From Zoroaster sp. YZ-2022 (Eukaryota; Echinodermata; Asteroidea; Forcipulatida; Zoroasteridae): a stretch of DNA of 64,000 nt. Within the stretch, counting starts at the first letter, position 1. The number at the start of each line of letters is the position of its first letter. A model generated the notes under the pieces. The model saw nothing but the letters and a program-made list of their open reading frames with translations, was not told where the DNA came from and did not search any database. Below are positions 32,271 through 42,352 of the stretch, piece after piece. Location of the stretch: the NCBI GenBank assembly GCA_029582265.1, contig CM055823.1, forward strand, positions 23,261,290 through 23,325,289, read 5' to 3'. The position numbers and the translations under genes were made by a program.

Positions 32271-32699
32271 AAATTATATAGCTAGAAGAGCTATAGAAGA
32301 TAGCTCGACCTTGCAGTTTGTTGCGGGCGAACAAACCGCCGCGAATGTAGCGCCAAGCCGACGAGTATGAACTACGGCCCGTCTGGCCGGGCCCAACGTG
32401 CGTAAGTCACTCAGCGCATAGCCTATAAAGATCCCAAGAAGCAACGAGATGAAGCAAAATAAACCGTAGAAAATCACTCCCTGATATATCAATGCTGCTG
32501 AATAACTCACACGACAGCAAACAAAAAGGGGGCTTTCACCCTCGTGTAAATAAAATCCGGAAAGATACGCTAAGCAAAGGAAAATCCGATCAATTTGCCA
32601 GAGCAAATTGTTATAAATTTTGACTTAAATCACAAGCTGTGACAAAGTGACGCTAAGCCAGAAAATTTTCCTCCTAATTGAGACAAGTCCTGCAATTAC

Positions 32700-32812
32700 T
32701 GAGCTCTCATTGGCTGCAAGTTTCAACATATAAACCAATCAAACCACTTAGCAAATAACGCCATTGCTGATTGGTTGCCTGCAGATCCACCAAACCAGTA
32801 TAAATAGCTTCA
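32700..32812 (+). promoter_or_regulatory. CCAAT/TATA cluster
   Basis: Three CCAAT-type boxes (ATTGGCTG about 32710, ACCAATC about 32735, ATTGGTT about 32772) precede TATAAATA at about 32801, a spacing typical of a polymerase II core promoter. TATTTATA also reads on the minus strand, toward the repeat array and the exon at 31427, so direction is not settled. No ORF of note starts just downstream on the plus strand. Confidence 0.45.
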
Positions 32813-33024
32813 CACACACCAAGACTGCCAGAATGTACTAGCACGTCCAACTGTCAACACCATGACAGTACATAAGCAAAAGCACAAAGCATGTATACAT
32901 ACACACACTTAAACGCAGGCACCACCGCACGCAACATGGAACGTAATGTACATGTGCCAGGACAGAAAACGGGGGAAATGTGAGTATTGAATGCTGAGTA
33001 TAAAGCATTTGATCATAAAATTGA

Positions 33025-33312
33025 TAAAATGAATTATCGTCCATGTTAACTGAGAGGTCAGGGGCACTTGGTACGGGTGGGAGAAAGGGTTAAGGTAAAT
33101 ACTTGTGCGTTCCCATGGTTACATCTATTAAGAATCCTGCAAAAGCTGTGTGAGGACTTACATAAACAGCCACCAGCATCTACATGTATGATATAATTTA
33201 TAAACTATTTTTTTTTTCAATATGAAAGATGACCTATAATATTTTACTAATTCTCATCTTGCCTTCACCGAAACCAAGATTGCTGAAAATTGGTTAGGTT
33301 GCTGCATAGCTT
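33025..33312 (-). repeat. Copy 2 of the duplicated block (second part)
   Basis: It aligns with 2370-2745 and 53340-53705 (GGGGCACTTGGTA...GGGTGGGAGAAAGGG and onward) and holds the counterpart of the exon-like segment 2652-2700. It ends at GCCAAAAATA, where a LINE is inserted. Confidence 0.8.
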
Positions 33313-33393
33313 GCCAAAAATAGTAGTAGGCCTCCATCCGTCTCGAAAGACGATGGACTTATAAAAGAAGGGGGGCGCTAATTTGCTTGGATA

Positions 33394-33945
33394 GTTAGGG
33401 GCGTTTGCGGTTGTGACTTGCAAGGCCTATCCGGAAGTGACAGTCGCGATGGCAGCCCCGACAGATGAACGTCGAAGCAGCAGTTGGTGGCTGCTTCCTT
33501 CGACAGCGTTTCTCCTGATGTTCCTCCTCACGTCAGAGGTCACCACGAGTGGTTCCAGACATGACTGTTCGCTTCCAGCTCTGCCTGTTAGCTGCTAAGG
33601 GCTCCCAGTTGGAAGGGGTGATGGAACATGACTGCAGATCCCTTTTTCAGGCATCCTTGAAGCGAAGGCATGGTCGTCCTGTTGCTCTCTTCCCAGTAAG
33701 TAGCTCGCCATAAAGCAGGTCCTTTGGGATCCTCCCATCATCCATTCTTTGCATATGACCCAACCAGCGGAGTCTCCTTTGGCTGAGTACAGCGAAGATG
33801 GATTGGATGCCAGCGCTCCTCAAGACTTCAACATTGTTTACCTTGTCCATCCAAGAGATGTTAAGGATGCGACGAAGAAGGCAAAGATGAAATGACTGGA
33901 GTTGTTTCTCTTGCTTTGAATAGGAGGGCCAGGACTCGCTGCCAT
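33394..33945 (-). pseudogene. LINE ORF2, C-terminal region
   Basis: The reading contains RRLRWLGHMQRMDDGRIPKD, then GKRATGRPCLRFKDACKRDL and, at the end, CRGCHRDCHFRIGLASH, a Cys-Cys-His zinc-binding motif before a TAA at 33394-33396. These are standard for the C terminus of this LINE type. It is cut off from the RT by the SINE at 33946-34217. Confidence 0.87.
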
Positions 33946-34217
33946 ATGGAGTGTCGTGGCCGAGCGGTCTAGCGCACCGAACTCAAGTTCTGGTGTTGCC
34001 AGCAGCAGGGTGTGAGTTCGAGCCCCGGTCGTGACACTTGTGTCCTTGAGCAAGGTACTTAACCATAATTGCTTCGTCCTTCGGATGGGACGTAAAGCCG
34101 TAGGTCCCGTGTGTTGTGTAATGCACGTAAAAATAATGCGCCTTGAGCACCACTTAGTTGGTGGATACGTGCGCTATATAAGTCCACACATTATTATTAT
34201 TATTATTATTATTATAT
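33946..34217 (+). mobile_element. tRNA-derived SINE (family 1) inside the LINE
   Basis: The head GTCGTGGCCGAGCGGTCTAG and B box GAGTTCGAGCCCC are followed by TGTCCTTGAGCAAGGTACTT and the tail GCGCTATATAAGTCCACAC with (ATT)n. The LINE coding sequence on either side is continuous once the SINE is ignored, apart from a short AT-rich overlap (ATAT). It lacks the middle part of the body seen in the other copies. Confidence 0.85.
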
Positions 34218-34219
34218 AG

Positions 34220-35461
34220 CAGAGTGCTGAGTACACATGGACTTTAGTATTGATGGTAAGCTTTGGGTTTGTCCATGCTCTTTTTGTCAGCATGCCAAAG
34301 GTGGTTGATGCTTTGCCAATATGGGTGTTTAACTCTGCGTCAAGTGACATGGTGTTGGTAACAGTTAATTGAGCCAAGGTAGCAGAACTTCTCAACGACC
34401 TCAAGATTGTAGTTGCCTATGGAGATTACAGGTTGAACACGAGTATTTTGGCCCATCACAGTTGTTTTCTGTAGGCTGATGGTCAGTCCAAACTCATCAC
34501 AAGCATGCGAGAAGCGGTTCATGAGTGATTGGAGTTCGTGTTCAGAGTGGGCAACAAATGCTGCGTCATCAGCAAACAGGAGCATCCTGATAAGGACTTT
34601 GCGCACTTTAGTTTTTGCGCGCAGACGGGCAAGGTTAAAGAGTCCGCCATCAGATCTTGTGTGCAGGTGGACGCCTTCTTCTGCGGTCCTAAAAGCGTAA
34701 GTCAGGAGCAAGGAAAAGAAGATCCCAAACAGAGTAGGTGCAAGTACACAGGCCTGCTTGACTCCACTGCTGATTTTGAAGGCTTCTGATATTGATCCGT
34801 CGAACTGAATGGAACCTTTCATCCCTTCGTGGAATGAGCGAATCAAGCTCAGCAGCTTCGGAGGACAACCTATAATTTCCAGGCACTTGAAGAGCCCATC
34901 TCTACTGACTAGATCAAATGCATTGGTAAGGTCAACAAAATCTGTATATAGGGGTTGTTGTTGCTCTCTGCACTTTTCCTGAAGTTGCCTCAAAGAGAAG
35001 ATCATGTCCACTGTAGATCTTTTTGGACGAAAACCACATTGCTCCTCTGGGTAAACTTGATCGCCAAGAACTTGTAGCCTCTTGAGGATGACACGTGCAA
35101 AGACTTTTCCCACAATGCTCAACAAAGAGATGCCACGGTAGTTATTGCAATCCGATCTGTCGCCCTTGTTTTTGTATATTGTGACAATGTTGGAGTCACG
35201 CATGTCTTGGGGCACGGTTCCCTCATTCCAGCACTGTATAAGTAGATGATGGAGATCAGGAAGCAGGGTGTCCTTTCCGCATTTGAGAATTTCAGCTGGG
35301 ATGCCGTCTTTCCCTGGAGCCTTTCCGCTAGCTAGGCTGTCGATGACCTTACCAAGCTCTTGCAGTGTGGGCTCAACATCTAGCTCTGTCATGGCGGGGA
35401 AAGCGTGAAGGGCATCTAAAGCGGTCTGTGAAACTTTGTTTTCTCTTGAGTATAGATTCAA
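34220..35461 (-). pseudogene. LINE reverse transcriptase
   Basis: Motifs in order: LASGKAPGKDGIPAEILK, then IVTIYKNKGDRSDCNNYRGI, CGFRPKRSTVDMIFSLRQLQ, LYTDFVDLTNAFD, SGVKQACVLAPTLF (usually KQGC), the catalytic FADD in LLFADDAAFV near 34563-34577, and LQKTTVMGQ. The frame is open for 373 codons, then breaks near 34360 and continues in another frame (TVTNTMSLDAEL) to the SINE. Confidence 0.92.
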
Positions 35462-35973
35462 GTAGTGTCAACCCATCGTTCCATCTGTTCGCCTTTGTCA
35501 ATTATAATGGATCCCGTCCTGGATTTCAGTGGAGCAGTTTTCTTGATGCGTGTGCCAATGGCTTTTTTGATGCCCTCATACATTCCACGGATGTTACCAG
35601 TGTCTGATGCCATCTGAATACTCTGGCAGAGTTGCACCCAGAAGTCGTTGGCACAGCGCCTAGCTGTTCGCTGGACTGCACTGCGAGCTGCACGGAGATC
35701 TTGCAGTGACTTCCTGGTAGATTTGGTCTTGAATCTGAGATGAGCAGCCCTCTTTGCATCAATGACAGGGAGCATTATATCAGCATTCAAGTCAAACCAG
35801 TCATTGGGAGGTGTTGATTTCATTCCAAAGGTGGAAAGGGCAGCTTCATAGATTGACGTCTTAAGATGGGTCCATGTTTCGTCAAGAGTTTGACGTGGAG
35901 ACACCTTGACCGCAGCAAGCTTTTCTTTGAGTGAGGACACATACTCTTGCTGTTTGACATGGCTGGTAGTCAT
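35458..35973 (-). pseudogene. LINE ORF2, linker between endonuclease and RT
   Basis: This 171-codon frame contains DETWTHLKTSIYEAALSTFG and KSTRKSLQDLRAARSAVQRT, typical of the inter-domain region. It ends at WVDTT-stop, where loss of one base separates it from the RT frame (a D-H-Y-L-N-L-Y reading is expected). Its 5' side overlaps the endonuclease frame by a further one-base break. Confidence 0.85.
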
Positions 35974-36890
35974 GCTGGTGTCTTACTGTGTTTAGCAAAG
36001 TGTTGTTTCCTTGATTGTAATTTGACTCTGCTACAAACCAGTGAATGGTCCGTGTCACAGTCAGCACTGTGGTAGGTACGTGTAAGCAGAAAACTTCCAA
36101 GGTCTTTTCTCCTTGTTAGAACGAGGTCCAGCTGATGCCAATGGTGTGATCTAGGATGCCTCCAGGATACTTTGTGATGTAATTTCGTTTGGAAGTAAGA
36201 GTTGGCGATGCAGAGGCTATTTGCAGTACATAGCTCTAGGAGCCTCTGGCCATTCTCGTTTAGTTTGCCCACTCCATGGGGACCAAGACACGCTGGCCAG
36301 GCAGCACAGTCAGTGCCTACCCTGGCATTAAAATCACCCAGCAGAATGATCATGTCACCCTCGGGCAGGCTTTGAAGTAGACAGCGTAGTTCGTTGTAAA
36401 ACTTGTCCTTATCCTCGACTGAGGAGGAAAGCGTTGGTGCATAAGCTGATATAATTGACGTGAAGCTGACCGAGGAAGCAAGACGCACCGTGGCAAGCCT
36501 CTCGTACCTTGCAATGGGAGGGCTAGTTTGAGTCAGCAACCTGTTCTTGATGGCAAACCCAACTCCATGCTCTCTACGGTCTTCAGTTTGTTTGCCAAAC
36601 CAGAAAAAAGAATAGTGTTTTTCCTTCAGGGAGCCACTCTCTGCTAGTCGAGTCTCAGAAAGTGCCGCAATATCTATGTTGAGTCTATTCAACTCTTTAT
36701 CGATGACAGCAGTTTTTCTGGCATCGTTGATTGTCAATAAATCTTCGTCGTTCATGCCAGGACACATAGTCCTGACATTCCAGCATGCTATTTTCATCAT
36801 TGATTCTTTCGGTCCGTTTTGTTTTTTCTTGTTCGTAGGTGCGGGATTTACAGTCTGCTTGTCGGGATAAATCCTTGGAGCTCCAAGCAC
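35970..36890 (-). pseudogene. LINE endonuclease (EEP/APE domain)
   Basis: An apurinic/apyrimidinic-type endonuclease that nicks target DNA. Visible motifs are IACWNVRTM, DIAALSETRLAESG, GVGFAIKN, IISAYAPT, LLGDFNARVGTD, HQLDLVLTRRKD and the terminal DTDHSLV. All are in one 306-codon frame starting at Met 36888-36890, and the domain itself looks intact. The gene as a whole is not, because the two downstream frames are shifted. Confidence 0.9.
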
Positions 36891-37740
36891 CTGGTGAAGC
36901 AGACAGACTGTGGCGGGTCAGCACCTTACTGGCCGGGGACTGCCCAGCTAAAGCGGGCGGTAGCTGACCAGTGAGACACGATGGTCCCTCCCACCGTTGG
37001 AGACAATCCGTAGCGTCCACATATCTACGCCAATCGAAAGGGACTTATAACTAGTGACTGTTGTCTCCCGTGTTGTTGTCCAAGTTATAAAGCCTGGCTG
37101 AAGTATCCTCTCCAGTTTATAAGGCCTGGGCTGGTAATAAAGAGATACTAGGTAGCCCAATCGTTAGTATCCCTCTCTCGGCTTCATCAGTCTAATCGAA
37201 AGGAGAAGCAAGCTAATACATTTGGGACAGATTCTGCTGCAGAAGCTGCCAGAGCAAAGGAGGTCATCCATTTGTCTGCCTATCGGGGCTTCACTCCTAG
37301 ACAGGTTGCCCTCAAGGGCTAACGGGTCCTGTCCACCCGAGGAAGAAATGAAATAACCCAAGGGGGTTGAGGAATAGGGCAGTAAGATTAAATCAGAACA
37401 CCAGACCAGTACCCATACTGCAGTCTGGGGATACGCCTTTCCCGTCGGCAGGAGATCTGTGTGTATGTACTCCCACTGACATCAATGAAGTGTCGACCAT
37501 TCCGGGGGTCAGGCGCCTCTAACCCTACCTACGCTAGAAAGAAAACTTAAAAAAACTGAACTGGCAAGGTGTTCCTTGAAAGAAGAAGGGGAATGGGAGG
37601 GGAGTGCAGTGCATAGAAATGAGTGGATAGCAAAATAAAGGGAAAAGACAGCTGAGGAGGTAGAGGTTGCTTAAGGCCCCATTCTGGTATAGACCAGCCT
37701 CTCACCATAGACCAGCCTCTCACCATAAATAAGACCTCTC
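36891..37740 (-). other. LINE 5' leader
   Basis: This is GC-richer than the host flank. It includes an imperfect inverted pair around GGTAGCCC/GGGCTGG and several short ORFs without motifs. Just before the 3' junction (37680-37740) ACCAGCCTCTCACCATA is repeated in tandem. No internal promoter can be assigned. Confidence 0.5.
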
Positions 37741-38060
37741 GCCAAAAATAAGACTTATAATTACCTGTCTGGCACCTGTCTGGCACAATTACCTGTCTGG
37801 CACATGTTTCAAGTCCCCTTCGGCCTTGTCAAAATCGCTGATGTATTCCCCATCAATGTTGAGTCCTGAAAATGAAAATAACATTCACTGTAAATTGATT
37901 TTCACTGAAACACATTACATTTAACTTTGTACAGTTGAGTAATGAAATAATTAAACTCGGCACATATACTTCAGTGTTTTACCGAGCAATCAAAAGAGAT
38001 AAAGATTTTGTTCAAGAACAGCTATAACTTTAATCTTTTAAATATATTTATAGTGGAAGA
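37741..38060 (-). repeat. Copy 2 of the duplicated block (last part)
   Basis: It aligns with 2742-2990 and 53700-53985. Sequence identity stops near 38060, just before the place where copies 1 and 3 carry the SINE, so this copy either broke before that point or never had the SINE. Confidence 0.75.
37793..37865 (-). CDS. Candidate upstream exon of the duplicated gene (copy 2)
   Basis: A 73-bp segment follows a TTTTCAG-type acceptor at 37866 and ends at a GTAATT donor. It reads LNIDGEYISDFDKAEGDLKH in one frame. The copies near 2770-2825 and 53745-53806 keep the pattern IIDGEYISDFF but have small indels. It lies upstream of the HKT exon in the gene sense. Confidence 0.45.
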
Positions 38061-38516
38061 TGATCAGAGAAATACTAACAAGGTTTACTCACTACTGATC
38101 TGTGACTTTAATTCTGAGTGACGCGTGCACACTTTAGTGACAGCAGGCCTTTAAAAATACATTCGCCTAAGTCCCAGTAAGTAGCTTGATCTGTAATCGC
38201 TTATTCAATTCATGGAAATGAAGGCACCCTTGTCAGTGTGATGTCACCTGTGCTTGTAGGATTTAAAAATGAAACGGTTGTTTGATGAGTAGCTGGGCAT
38301 ATAATTTGATATTGTATGAATGTTCTATTTTGTTTGGTCTTGAGTAGACTGCATGGAAACATTAAAGTATTCTGGACATGTGCTGTACGTGCTTAAAAGG
38401 GACCTGAATGTATTTTAAATCACTTTAATTACATGTACTCCAACATTCTCAAACATACACATACATCAAATTACATGTAATCAAAAAACTTTGCACTCTT
38501 CTACTCATTACATTGT
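38061..38516. other. Unassigned spacer
   Basis: AT-rich, with no coding pattern and no repeat that I can name. Confidence 0.4.
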
Positions 38517-39088
38517 ATGACAGCCACCAGTACTGTTGCTGATGCTCCAATTAATGACCTGCAGCTGATAGGACATGACATGATGAAGTTCCAGATGACA
38601 GATAAGCAGGTGGCTGATGCAGCCCTAGGCAAGATGATAAAACATGGATGGTACCTAACTCAAGAAGTGGTCATAATACAGATCCAAGAACGACCAACAC
38701 AATGAAAGGCTTGATGGCAACCAAGATGCTCAACACAGAAACACCAGATGAACTCAGAAAGGGGAAACCTGTTTTCCAAACCCTCGCAAAGGACACCACA
38801 CTTGTTGATCTTACTGGGCCAGAGTCACACTTCACATTCAATGCTCTCATATAAGTTTTAATTGGCTATCCTCTACTGTGGTCTCTTGACCCAGATTTCA
38901 TGGTTGTAGACAAATTTATAAAGACGGTTAAGTTGGTGAATGACATAGCAGAGCGAGGAGTGAAGATGATGAGTGACTTTGCCAACATCATTACTATTGA
39001 CTCCCAACAGAGAGCTTCGCTTCTGCAAGCAGTTGAGTTCAACGGGAGACGATTTGACAGTTTCGCAAAAGCATCCCTGAACATATAA
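38517..39088 (+). pseudogene. Remnant of an uncharacterised multicopy metazoan protein family
   Basis: Three plus-strand frames follow one another: 38517-38705 (DLQLIGHDMMKFQMTDKQ), 38648-38854 (TPDELRKGKPVFQTLAKDTT, then LVDLTGPES) and 38900-39088 (VNDIAERGVKMMSDFANI, then SQQRASLLQAVE). GKP.F......L.DL.GP and V.ND.AERGVK....FA match a family of uncharacterised, probably transposon-linked proteins that I recall from arthropods and cnidarians. The frame breaks near 38690 and a stop near 38854 make it a pseudogene. Confidence 0.6.
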
Positions 39089-39819
39089 GCACCCCGAATC
39101 CATGATATATCAATCAACATCTGAAAAAATACACTGTATTAATAATCACTCTTCAAAATACTTTGTAATAGAAACACAGGTCTTTTCAAGCCAATTAAAT
39201 GTATGCCTACATCAGTTACTCCATAGAGAGGCTATAATATGTGTATTGGTCAAAATTGGCCTCAAAGTAATTTCTTCTGGTCAGAGCTGAGCTTCAAAAT
39301 CAGTGTCTTGGTGATTAAACTTCAGTTTGATTTTTGTTTATACTTGCACTACTCAAAATTGGGAATTATCATACAAATTAAAAGTATGGTGATTGATCAA
39401 CCTATCTAATATTAATAGCATCTCAGCAAGCAATGTTTAAAACAAGTCAGTTTTATGTAAAACTGAAATAATCATGTTTTAAAGCCAGTATACATACACC
39501 ATTGGTAAGATATCTATAAAGTATACATGTATAAACATTCAGATCTCAATGCTTTCTCATGTTTTCTCAAAAATGACAACATTTCAGACAGAATAATTTC
39601 ACATTATGCTTGGAAACATAATCTTACAACCAAGTTTTTCTATAATAATTCAAAAGTTAATTTTGGTTAATTACCAATTGTGTACACTGGCTTTAAATAC
39701 CAACAAGGGCTGTGTGTAAATTGATGAAACAGTCTGATAAATTTAGCTCTAGTCAAATAATGTCACCTATACATGCAGAACTGAACTGAAGTGTTATTTA
39801 CAAGTTACAACATTTTACC
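39089..39819. other. Unassigned AT-rich spacer
   Basis: No gene, repeat or splice-bounded exon that I can support. Confidence 0.4.
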
Positions 39820-40506
39820 TTAATCTGGCCTGGATGCCATGGCTTGATTGTAAGTGTATATGTTGATGTCTTGATCAGCGAAGGAACGGGCATCCTCGGC
39901 ATATTTACTGAACATCATCTGAGCAGATGCAGTGGCTGAGTTAGTTTTCAATTTCTTATTCTGTTTTATGAATGCTTCTACTACAGACACTAATTCCTGA
40001 GTATTGGCCCTCATCCGTGCAAGAAAGTCTTGAGTCACTTTCATGACATTTGGCTTCCAAGTCTTCAAAGTTCCACTCTTTTTTGGAATGTTCAACGTCA
40101 TGTTCTACTCCTTGCTCTTGCATGTGAATTATATGATCTCCTTGTGTATGCACCTCTACAGATATTTCTTTCCTCTATCTGGGGTGGTTTGCTAGGACCA
40201 GCAGACAGTGGGATAAACCAACCCTTTGGTACATTCTTCTGTCCAGTAGTCAGGTAGAGTAGCTTCAGGCACATTTTCTCATTACTGATGAAATTGAAAG
40301 AATGAATCCTGTAGTGCTTCACAATGTACATATTGATTCTTACAAGGTGCACCGTTGAACCCAACATAGCATGTGCACATTGCCATCTCCATCCACCTGA
40401 TATTTCTTGTCGGCAGTGGATGCTCTTCATTGCATGACTTTATAGAGGCTTCAAGATCTTGTAGCATTTTTCTCTCTGGTGGTAGCACCATATGGCTATG
40501 TATGCA
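39820..40506 (-). pseudogene. SWIM zinc-finger protein remnant
   Basis: A TTTCCTTTACAG-type acceptor at 40507 opens the minus-strand coding region. The SWIM finger reads CTCYVGFNGAPCKNQ, so the final ligand that is normally His (CxC...CxH) is Asn here. A frameshift follows. The downstream frame gives VKHYRIHSFNFI and KLLYLTTGQKNVPKGWFIPL, as in other SWIM-family proteins. A helical C terminus (39820-40101) contains TQDFLARMRANTQELVSVVE and ATASAQMMFSKYAEDARSF. At least two frame changes occur (about 40350 and 40080). It could be a host gene relic or cargo of a transposon. Confidence 0.65.
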
Positions 40507-40855
40507 CTGTAAAGGAAAATAAATCAATATTTATAAATATTACTTTAGGGAATAGTCAATAAATGTGATCTGAACCATTTCTTCACTAAGTGCCCATTAA
40601 AACAGAAGCATATTCAATCCACATATGATGAACATTTCTCTAATTAAAAAGGAGTAGGGCCTACCTATATAATAGTATTAATAACCCTGGTCCAAATTTA
40701 CTTATTGTAAAGAAATTATTCATTTTGGGAACTGCATTCATCTGATATGATGAACTGTTTAAAAATTCACATTAAAAATTTGAATTTAAAAAGAATTGCT
40801 GTCCAGGAACTCAAGTATCTATCTCCACCATGAAAAGCCTCAAATCCAACATAAA

Positions 40856-41062
40856 GGAACAGTATCGTCACGATTAGAGCAGACTTTCAACAGGGCATGA
40901 AATCGATGTCCTAGTTTAAGATGAACACAGCGACTGTAAATTACTAGCTCATTTATGCAGCAATGACCTTATCATGTGGGAAAGTATTTTCAACACTGAC
41001 TTAATCTAAAACAAGCACAATGAATCCATGTCCTGTTGATCTTGTTGATACTGCCCCTTTAA
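40856..41062. mobile_element. Foldback MITE (GGGACA family), complete copy
   Basis: The left end reads GGAACAGTATCGTCACGATT. The right end reads GTTGATACTGCCCCTTTAATG, the inverse of the left. The two halves are diverged inverted repeats. Further copies or halves lie at 43402, 48958, 56516 and 59222. Confidence 0.75.
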
Positions 41063-41299
41063 TGTATAGACCTTATTGCCATAAAAATATCGCAAGTTTA
41101 CAAAATTCAACATAATTTGTGAATAATTCTCCAAACGTTACAAAATATCTAAAAATTCATACTATGAATAACTAAACTTTTTTAAAAACTTATAAACAAA
41201 AACCCATTTCACAATAATTGCAGAGGAATTTTTTTATTTTAATAAATTTTAGAGAAGTTTCATTAGATAAACTACAATACATTGCATTGTGAACCTGTA

Positions 41300-41485
41300 C
41301 ATGTGAGGGTAGAGGTTGATATTGTGTATTAAAAAACCTCCTAAGTGCTATACGGTTGGTTGGGGCTGCATACTCCACAGGGAGCTGAGAAAGACTACAG
41401 GAATGATTGGCTCAATGACCAGGGGTAACAGTAAAGCACATTGGGGCATTATGTGAACTGCACCATATAATAATTAAATATTATT
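41300..41485 (+). mobile_element. SINE 3' fragment (second family), uninterrupted
   Basis: This matches 3695-3851 and, without a break, the sequence found at 6201-6240, so it is the empty-site counterpart of the DDE transposon insertion. Signature: GCTATACGGTTGGTTGGGGC and ACAGGGAGCTGAGAAAGAC. Confidence 0.75.
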
Positions 41486-42352
41486 ATTATGGCAAAATCA
41501 ATTATTTAATACAAATCTGCTTAGTTTTCCTGGGTTTTGTTACACAGTTACAAAGTTTCACAGTTACAACCATTTGAGCAGGACAGAACATTATGTCCTA
41601 ATTTTGACTTCAGACAAAGATCTGCCTTAATATCAAATTGAGGCAAAGTATTGTGTTGACACCGGTAGTACACTTTAAACAGGTTTACTCTTGCACTCTC
41701 AGGGTAGTGGTCTGTACTCTCCGTGTAATTTTGTGGGTGTGGTTGAAGTATAGTGGTTGGGGAGGGGTTATGATGGGGTAGCTCTGGTAACATAGCCCAA
41801 AGTAAGTCACATTGGGCTATGCTATTTTCCATAGATGTACAAGCCAACAACATTATGCGGTCTAAGAAAGATGGACGGTCCCTTTAAAGTACACAGCATA
41901 ATCCTGAATGCTTATTGAACATAATCAGTCTACTCAAAAGATAAAACCAAATTTAAAAAATAAATAAATAAAAAATCATATTTTATGACAGGAGTATATC
42001 AATATACTCACGAATTTGACAAAAAATATTAACTGAAAATTTGAAATGTTGTGGGCAATTTTTGATTCATTTTTTGAAAATACTGGTTATGAATGTTCAG
42101 TGAGTATTCTGGATACACTATGTAGCCTACTTGAAGGCATTTTCTATTTAATTTGTTCGATGTTTATGAACTGTTCGGAAATATTATATACAATCGCTCG
42201 TAACTCTACATGATAATGTTGAGTTATGATTATTATAACTGACAGGAGTGATGCACTTCATCAGGGCATGGAGGTAGAATTAGAACAGTCATTTATAATT
42301 GAAATGTTGAATCATCAGATTCAATGATCAAATAAAACCAAATTGTTGTGTC

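Larger units (their letters stand above)
26959..33024 (-). mobile_element. DIRS-like retroelement region inserted in copy 2
   Basis: The block interrupted here resumes at 33025 with the bases that follow directly in copies 1 and 3. The roughly 6 kb between is foreign. Its minus strand carries gag-like (29400-30300) and reverse transcriptase/RNase H (28063-29240) sequence typical of DIRS elements. I find no tyrosine recombinase ORF after the RNase H part, and no convincing terminal repeats of the DIRS type. The left portion includes a duplicated segment (27488-27517 and 27611-27640). The right portion is discussed separately and may or may not belong to the same element. Confidence 0.7.
33323..37740 (-). 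mobile_element. APE-type LINE, inserted in copy 2 with 10-bp duplication
   Basis: GCCAAAAATA occurs at 33313-33322 and again at 37741-37750, while copies 1 (about 2740) and 3 (about 53700) have it once without an insert. The minus strand encodes an apurinic-type endonuclease, a reverse transcriptase and a C-terminal zinc finger, with a GC-richer 5' leader of about 850 bp. There are at least three frameshifts and a SINE sits inside the RT C terminus. The clade (RTE-like versus a CR1/Jockey-group relative) is not assigned. Confidence 0.9.

Noticed and set aside
32274..32606. 110-codon minus-strand ORF with hydrophobic segments as a membrane protein
   Set aside because: It follows the repeat array without splice or start support and no family is recognised. 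Kept only as part of the unassigned leader region.
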